Of a stretch of 11,736 bases of DNA, positions 8,489 through 11,736 are shown in pieces. Each line of letters begins with the position of its first letter. Positions within the stretch are counted from its first letter, which is position 1. The position numbers and the translations under genes were made by a program. The stretch is from Sulfurovum sp. bin170 (GTDB taxonomy: Bacteria > Campylobacterota > Campylobacteria > Campylobacterales > Sulfurovaceae), in the NCBI RefSeq assembly GCF_010892395.1, contig NZ_JAACKB010000093.1, positions 1-11,736 on the forward strand. Reading direction: 5' to 3'. The notes beneath the pieces were generated by a model. That model saw only the letters and a list, made by a program, of their open reading frames with translations, was not told where the DNA came from and did no database searches.

Positions 8489-10036
8489 ATGGATCATATA
8501 TTAAGTATATTGATATTTTTCCCACTGTTAGCTGGGATATTAGGATTTGTTGTCGATAAGGGGTCTGCTAAAGCGTATGGTATCTCTGTTGCAACAGTAG
8601 AGTTTTTACTCGCCATGTGGTTATGGATGAGTTTTGATAACGCAAATGCAGGTATGCAGTTTACCGAGTTTGCACCGATTATTTCACAGTTTGGTATCTC
8701 ATACAACTTAGGTGTTGATGGTATATCACTATTTATTGTGATTATGGCGACACTGATTACGCTACTTGGTATCATCTTGTTAGATGAGAGCAAAATAGCC
8801 AATATGAAAAACATGATTGTCTCTCTACTATTTTTGGAGATGACAATGGTGGGTGTTTTCCTCTCATTAGATGCGATTATCTTCTATATGTTTTGGGAGC
8901 TTTCACTGGTTCCTATGCTCTATCTTATTGGAGCATGGGGTGGACCTACTAGAGTCTATGCGGCGATTAAGTTCTTCCTCTATACATTTGCAGGTTCGCT
9001 TGTAATGTTGGTGGGTCTCTTAGCGATGGCATACCTCTATCATTTGGAGGCAGGAGTATGGACATTTAACCTACTAGATTGGTATCAACTTGACCTCTCA
9101 ACAGATCTGCAGTTTTGGCTGTTCTTATCATTGTTTGCAGGGTTTGCCATCAAAGTGCCAATGTTCCCATTCCACACATGGTTACCACACGCACACGGTC
9201 AAGCACCAACAATCGGTTCAGTAATCCTTGCGGCAGTTCTTCTTAAGATGGGTACTTATGGATTTGTAAGATTTTCACTTCCACTGTTCCCTGACGCATC
9301 GGTTAGCATGATTCCATTTATCATGACACTTTCACTTATTATGGTTGTCTATACAGCAATGGTAGCATTTGCTCAAAAAGATATGAAGCAAGTTATCGCT
9401 TACTCATCTGTGTCTCACATGGGTGTTATTATGCTTGGTGTATTTGCAATGAATGCAGAGGGTCTTGGAGGTTCAATCTTCCTTATGCTATCTCACGGAA
9501 TTGTATCAGGAGCCTTGTTTATGCTTGTAGGTGTTATCTATGAGAGAACAGGAACCAAAATGATGAGTGAGTTTGGTGGATTAGCACAAGTTATGCCTAT
9601 CTATGCAACAGTCTTTGGTGTAATGCTAATGGCATCAGTTGGACTTCCACTTACAATTGGATTTGTTGGTGAGTTCTTGGTTCTACTTGGTTTCTATCAA
9701 GTATCACCTATAGGAACTATTATCGCAGGTCTTACTATTATCATCGGAGCTGTCTATATGTTGACACTCTTCAAACGCACATTCTTTGGACCAATTACCA
9801 ATGAGAAGAACAGAAACCTAAAAGACCTAGACAGAAGAGAGCTTACAGCACTTTTACCTCTAGTAGCTATCGTAATATGGTTAGGTATCTATCCAAAACC
9901 AGTACTCGGACCAATTGATAACTCTGTTCAGAAACTTTTAGTTGAGATGGAGTACAAAGCTCGAACCCAGGAGGCTAAAGATATGATTATCTCTATGAAG
10001 CCTGAAAAAGAAGAATCAGATAAGGAGGCAAAGTAA
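8489..10036 (+). CDS. nuoM: Complex I proton-pumping subunit NuoM
   Basis: Middle antiporter-like pump of the membrane arm (ND4 family), 515 residues against 509 in E. coli, with about 14 hydrophobic segments. Family residues are visible: Glu137 in [19 protein letters not shown], Lys222 in [19 protein letters not shown], and Lys253 in [12 protein letters not shown]. These match the E. coli Glu144, Lys234 and Lys265 set. LPHAHGQAP is the signature that distinguishes NuoM from NuoL and NuoN. The protein ends in a charged soluble tail (about 487-515). The ATG at 8489 follows AAGGAG (8478-8483), which overlaps the nuoL stop. The stop overlaps the nuoN start by one base (TAATG), so M and N are coupled. 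Confidence 0.97.
   Translation: MDHILSILIFFPLLAGILGFVVDKGSAKAYGISVATVEFLLAMWLWMSFDNANAGMQFTEFAPIISQFGISYNLGVDGISLFIVIMATLITLLGIILLDESKIANMKNMIVSLLFLEMTMVGVFLSLDAIIFYMFWELSLVPMLYLIGAWGGPTRVYAAIKFFLYTFAGSLVMLVGLLAMAYLYHLEAGVWTFNLLDWYQLDLSTDLQFWLFLSLFAGFAIKVPMFPFHTWLPHAHGQAPTIGSVILAAVLLKMGTYGFVRFSLPLFPDASVSMIPFIMTLSLIMVVYTAMVAFAQKDMKQVIAYSSVSHMGVIMLGVFAMNAEGLGGSIFLMLSHGIVSGALFMLVGVIYERTGTKMMSEFGGLAQVMPIYATVFGVMLMASVGLPLTIGFVGEFLVLLGFYQVSPIGTIIAGLTIIIGAVYMLTLFKRTFFGPITNEKNRNLKDLDRRELTALLPLVAIVIWLGIYPKPVLGPIDNSVQKLLVEMEYKARTQEAKDMIISMKPEKEESDKEAK
10022..10028 (+). promoter_or_regulatory. Ribosome binding site of nuoN within the end of nuoM
   Basis: AAGGAGG lies 7 nt before the nuoN ATG and inside the last codons of nuoM, whose TAA shares one base with that ATG. 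It is the longest match to the 16S rRNA tail in the window. It supports both independent initiation and re-initiation by ribosomes finishing nuoM. Confidence 0.8.
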
Positions 10037-11532
10037 TGTTAGAGCCAGTAAATATTAGCTTGGAATCCCTTAACCTAGCCACACTATCACCGATGCTTAT
10101 CGCAATCGCTGGTGGTCTTATTATCCTAATAATTGACCTACTAAAAGAGAACTTACATAAGTCTCTCTATGTTATGTTGACCCTTCTTATTATCCTAATC
10201 GACCTTGGAGCAGTCCTTGGTCTAAATGTAAATGAGAGAGGTTTTTTTGATGTGATGCTCATTGATGGTATCGCAATTATCACTCAGATTCTTATCTTGG
10301 TAGCGTCGATGCTCTTTATCCCATTGGCACTAACCTCAAAAAGATTCCATGAGTACTCATACCCAGAGTTCTTTGCCCTATTCCTGTTTATGTTAGCAGG
10401 ACTACAGTTTATGGTGAGTTCAGATAACTTGATTCTTATTTTTATAGGACTAGAGACATCTTCACTATCACTCTATACACTGATAGCCCTACACAACAGA
10501 CACAACTCATTTGAAGCAGCAGTTAAGTACTTCACAATGGGTGCATTGGCAGCAGGATTCTTCACAATGGGTTCTGCTATCCTCTACGGAATAAGTGGAA
10601 GTTTAGAGCTTTATCAGATAGCAGACGCAGTTCAAGCAAGAATAGATGACCCAGGTATGACCGCTCTTATTATCGGTGGTGCGGCATTCCTATTAGCTGC
10701 ATTCTCGTTTAAACTATCTCTATTCCCATTCCACACATGGGCTCCAGATGTCTACGAAGGTGCATCAGCTCCTTTGGCAGGATATATGTCCGTTGTTCCA
10801 AAAGTAACAGCAGCCGTTGTATCCATGAGAATCTTTGAGATGCTAATCCACCTCGGTGTTGAGTGGGTACAGACAGCCATCCTAGTCCTAGCAGTCCTAA
10901 CAATGACTCTAGCAAACATTATGGCACTAGTCCAAGAGGATGTGAAACGGATGTTGGCATACTCATCCATCTCACACGCAGGTTTCATTATGGCAGCAAT
11001 CGCTATAGCAACCACAAAAGCAAATGCTTCTGTATTCTTGTACTATGGTCTGTTTATGTTCACAAACCTTGGAGCATTCACAATGCTATGGGTAAGTCGT
11101 CACAAACACAATATCCACCACGCAAGATATGACCACCCTTACGAAAAGTTCGCAGGGATGATTAATGTTATGCCTATGGGTGCAGTTGTTATGGCTCTCT
11201 TTATGCTCTCCCTTGCAGGAGTTCCACCATTCTCAGTATTCTGGGGTAAAATCTATATTATGTCATCAGCCGTTGATGTAGGTATGGTATGGTTGGCTCT
11301 TGTCATGGGTGCAAACTCTGCAATATCCGCTTACTACTACTTGAAGCTGATTGTCTATATGTTCTTAAAAGAACCAGCAGCAGAGCTTAAAGAGAAAGTT
11401 GTATATTACAATGTCTCTAAACCTCTTATGACTGTTCTTGGTATCACTGTATTTATAACGGTGGGTTCAATGTTCTATGTTGACCCACTTTTGGAGTATA
11501 TTACTGAGATGGTTAAGGTTAGTGGGTTTTAA
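10036..11532 (+). CDS. nuoN: Complex I proton-pumping subunit NuoN (last gene of the operon)
   Basis: Antiporter-like pump nearest the hinge (ND2 family), 498 residues against 485 in E. coli. Key residues are present: Glu140 in [15 protein letters not shown], Lys226 in [18 protein letters not shown], Lys256 in VPKVTAAVV, and Lys405 in [19 protein letters not shown] is the NuoN form of the antiporter motif. It starts at ATG 10036, overlapping the nuoM stop by one base. AAGGAGG at 10022-10028 (7-nt spacer) is the strongest Shine-Dalgarno in the window and may set subunit stoichiometry at the coupled junction. Its codons use more C-ending triplets than the nuoG copies do. A terminator follows 17 bp after the stop. 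Confidence 0.97.
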   Translation: MLEPVNISLESLNLATLSPMLIAIAGGLIILIIDLLKENLHKSLYVMLTLLIILIDLGAVLGLNVNERGFFDVMLIDGIAIITQILILVASMLFIPLALTSKRFHEYSYPEFFALFLFMLAGLQFMVSSDNLILIFIGLETSSLSLYTLIALHNRHNSFEAAVKYFTMGALAAGFFTMGSAILYGISGSLELYQIADAVQARIDDPGMTALIIGGAAFLLAAFSFKLSLFPFHTWAPDVYEGASAPLAGYMSVVPKVTAAVVSMRIFEMLIHLGVEWVQTAILVLAVLTMTLANIMALVQEDVKRMLAYSSISHAGFIMAAIAIATTKANASVFLYYGLFMFTNLGAFTMLWVSRHKHNIHHARYDHPYEKFAGMINVMPMGAVVMALFMLSLAGVPPFSVFWGKIYIMSSAVDVGMVWLALVMGANSAISAYYYLKLIVYMFLKEPAAELKEKVVYYNVSKPLMTVLGITVFITVGSMFYVDPLLEYITEMVKVSGF

Positions 11533-11549
11533 TCGCTAATTCCATTTTA

Positions 11550-11584
11550 GGGCAGAGACTTGGCTCTGCCCCTACTTTTGTTTT
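11550..11584 (+). terminator. Rho-independent terminator of the nuo operon
   Basis: A perfect 8-bp stem, GGGCAGAG (11550-11557) with CTCTGCCC (11564-11571), encloses the 6-base loop ACTTGG. A TA/TA pair can extend the stem if one C is bulged. The stretch CTACTTTTGTTTT follows, giving two runs of four T. It lies 17 bp after the nuoN stop. No comparable T-run lies on the opposite strand, so it appears to act on plus-strand transcripts only. Confidence 0.85.
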
Positions 11585-11659
11585 GATGGAGATAAATAAA
11601 TAAAATTCACCCACAGTTAACACGCACTTGATACTCTTTTGCAATACAAGGAGCATCTA
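11585..11659 (+). other. Leader region between the terminator and the next gene
   Basis: This 75-bp segment should hold the promoter of the following gene, since a terminator precedes it. ATAAATAAATAAA (11592-11604) is a short tetranucleotide repeat that places TAA in all three forward frames. TTCACC (11606-11611) and GATACT (11630-11635), 18 bp apart, are a weak match to -35 and -10 elements. No convincing promoter or operator could be fixed. Confidence 0.35.
11648..11653 (+). promoter_or_regulatory. Ribosome binding site deciding a GTG start
   Basis: AAGGAG sits 6 nt before GTG at 11660. No ATG lies in that frame between the in-frame stop at 11618-11620 and the window end. The site therefore supports GTG over the upstream in-frame TTG at 11639. 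Confidence 0.65.
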
Positions 11660-11736
11660 GTGCCAAAAAAACATTTATCAAAAATATTAACCACACTCCT
11701 ACTAACCATTCCCCTAACAGCCACCACCCTATCCGA
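11660..11736 (+). CDS. Start of a probable exported protein (3' end outside window)
   Basis: Twenty-five codons and part of another are visible from a GTG start. They read MPKKHLSKILTTLLLTIPLT, then ATTLS. Lysines at 3, 4 and 8 give a basic n-region, followed by a hydrophobic Leu/Ile/Thr core at about 9-19 and a small-residue stretch, which is the pattern of a Sec signal peptide. The mature protein is not seen, so neither family nor function can be named. It lies behind the nuo terminator and is probably transcribed separately. Its coding strand is very poor in G (4 G against 27 C in 77 bases), unlike the nuo genes. A membrane anchor instead of a cleaved signal is possible. The main risk is that the frame closes soon after the window edge. 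Confidence 0.55.
   Translation, partial: MPKKHLSKILTTLLLTIPLTATTLS

Noticed and set aside
10709..11132. Three short frames overlapping nuoN on both strands
   Set aside because: All lie inside the conserved NuoN sequence and have no features of real proteins.
6569..11532. Mrp-type sodium/proton antiporter operon instead of complex I
   Set aside because: The L, M and N genes follow nuoG, nuoH, nuoI, nuoJ and nuoK in the standard order, with NuoH and NuoI signatures that Mrp systems lack.
11606..11635. Sigma-70-type promoter for the last gene
   Set aside because: TTCACC and GATACT have an 18-bp spacer, but each is a poor match and AT-rich DNA offers many such pairs; noted only within the leader region.
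1..11736. Mobile elements, CRISPR arrays, tRNA or rRNA genes
   Set aside because: No inverted terminal repeats, transposase, spaced direct repeats or RNA gene signatures were seen; coding genes fill 98 percent of the window.

Overview
This is a moderately AT-rich window. Almost all of it is the distal two thirds of a proton-pumping respiratory complex I (NADH-quinone oxidoreductase-like, nuo) operon, with every gene on the plus strand. The tandem pair of NuoG-like subunits, the details of the H-to-N subunits and the codon use together suggest a Campylobacterota (formerly Epsilonproteobacteria) bacterium of the Sulfurovum/Sulfurimonas/Nautilia kind. That assignment comes from family knowledge and was not searched.

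Layout. Bases 1-1659 are the 3' part of a first nuoG-like gene whose 5' end lies outside the window. Bases 1662-3971 are a second, complete nuoG-like gene. Then follow nuoH (3974-4987), nuoI (5001-5624), nuoJ (5637-6266), nuoK (6263-6565), nuoL (6569-8479), nuoM (8489-10036) and nuoN (10036-11532). Gaps are 2-13 bp, and the J/K and M/N pairs overlap by 4 bp and 1 bp. Almost every gene has a purine-rich Shine-Dalgarno sequence inside or just after the previous stop, so this is one tightly coupled transcription unit. A strong hairpin with a T-rich tail (11550-11584) closes it. Near the right edge a new reading frame begins (GTG at 11660) behind a good ribosome binding site. It encodes what looks like a signal peptide and runs off the window.

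How the genes work together. The NuoG-type proteins and NuoI carry the chain of iron-sulfur clusters in the peripheral arm. NuoH joins that arm to the membrane and helps form the quinone site. NuoJ and NuoK form the hinge next to it, and NuoL, NuoM and NuoN are the three antiporter-like proton channels. The key charged residues of the pumps (Glu and Lys in L, M and N; Glu36 and Glu72 in K) are all present, so the machine looks functional. The NADH-oxidising module (nuoE/nuoF or a replacement) would lie upstream and cannot be judged here.

The most notable point is the tandem pair of paralogous NuoG subunits, both of which keep the complete cysteine set for the N7-type cluster. I found no mobile element, CRISPR array, tRNA or rRNA, and no wholly new system. 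The other points of interest are a His-rich acidic tail on NuoJ, a change in strand composition towards the right end, and the exported protein that starts after the terminator.
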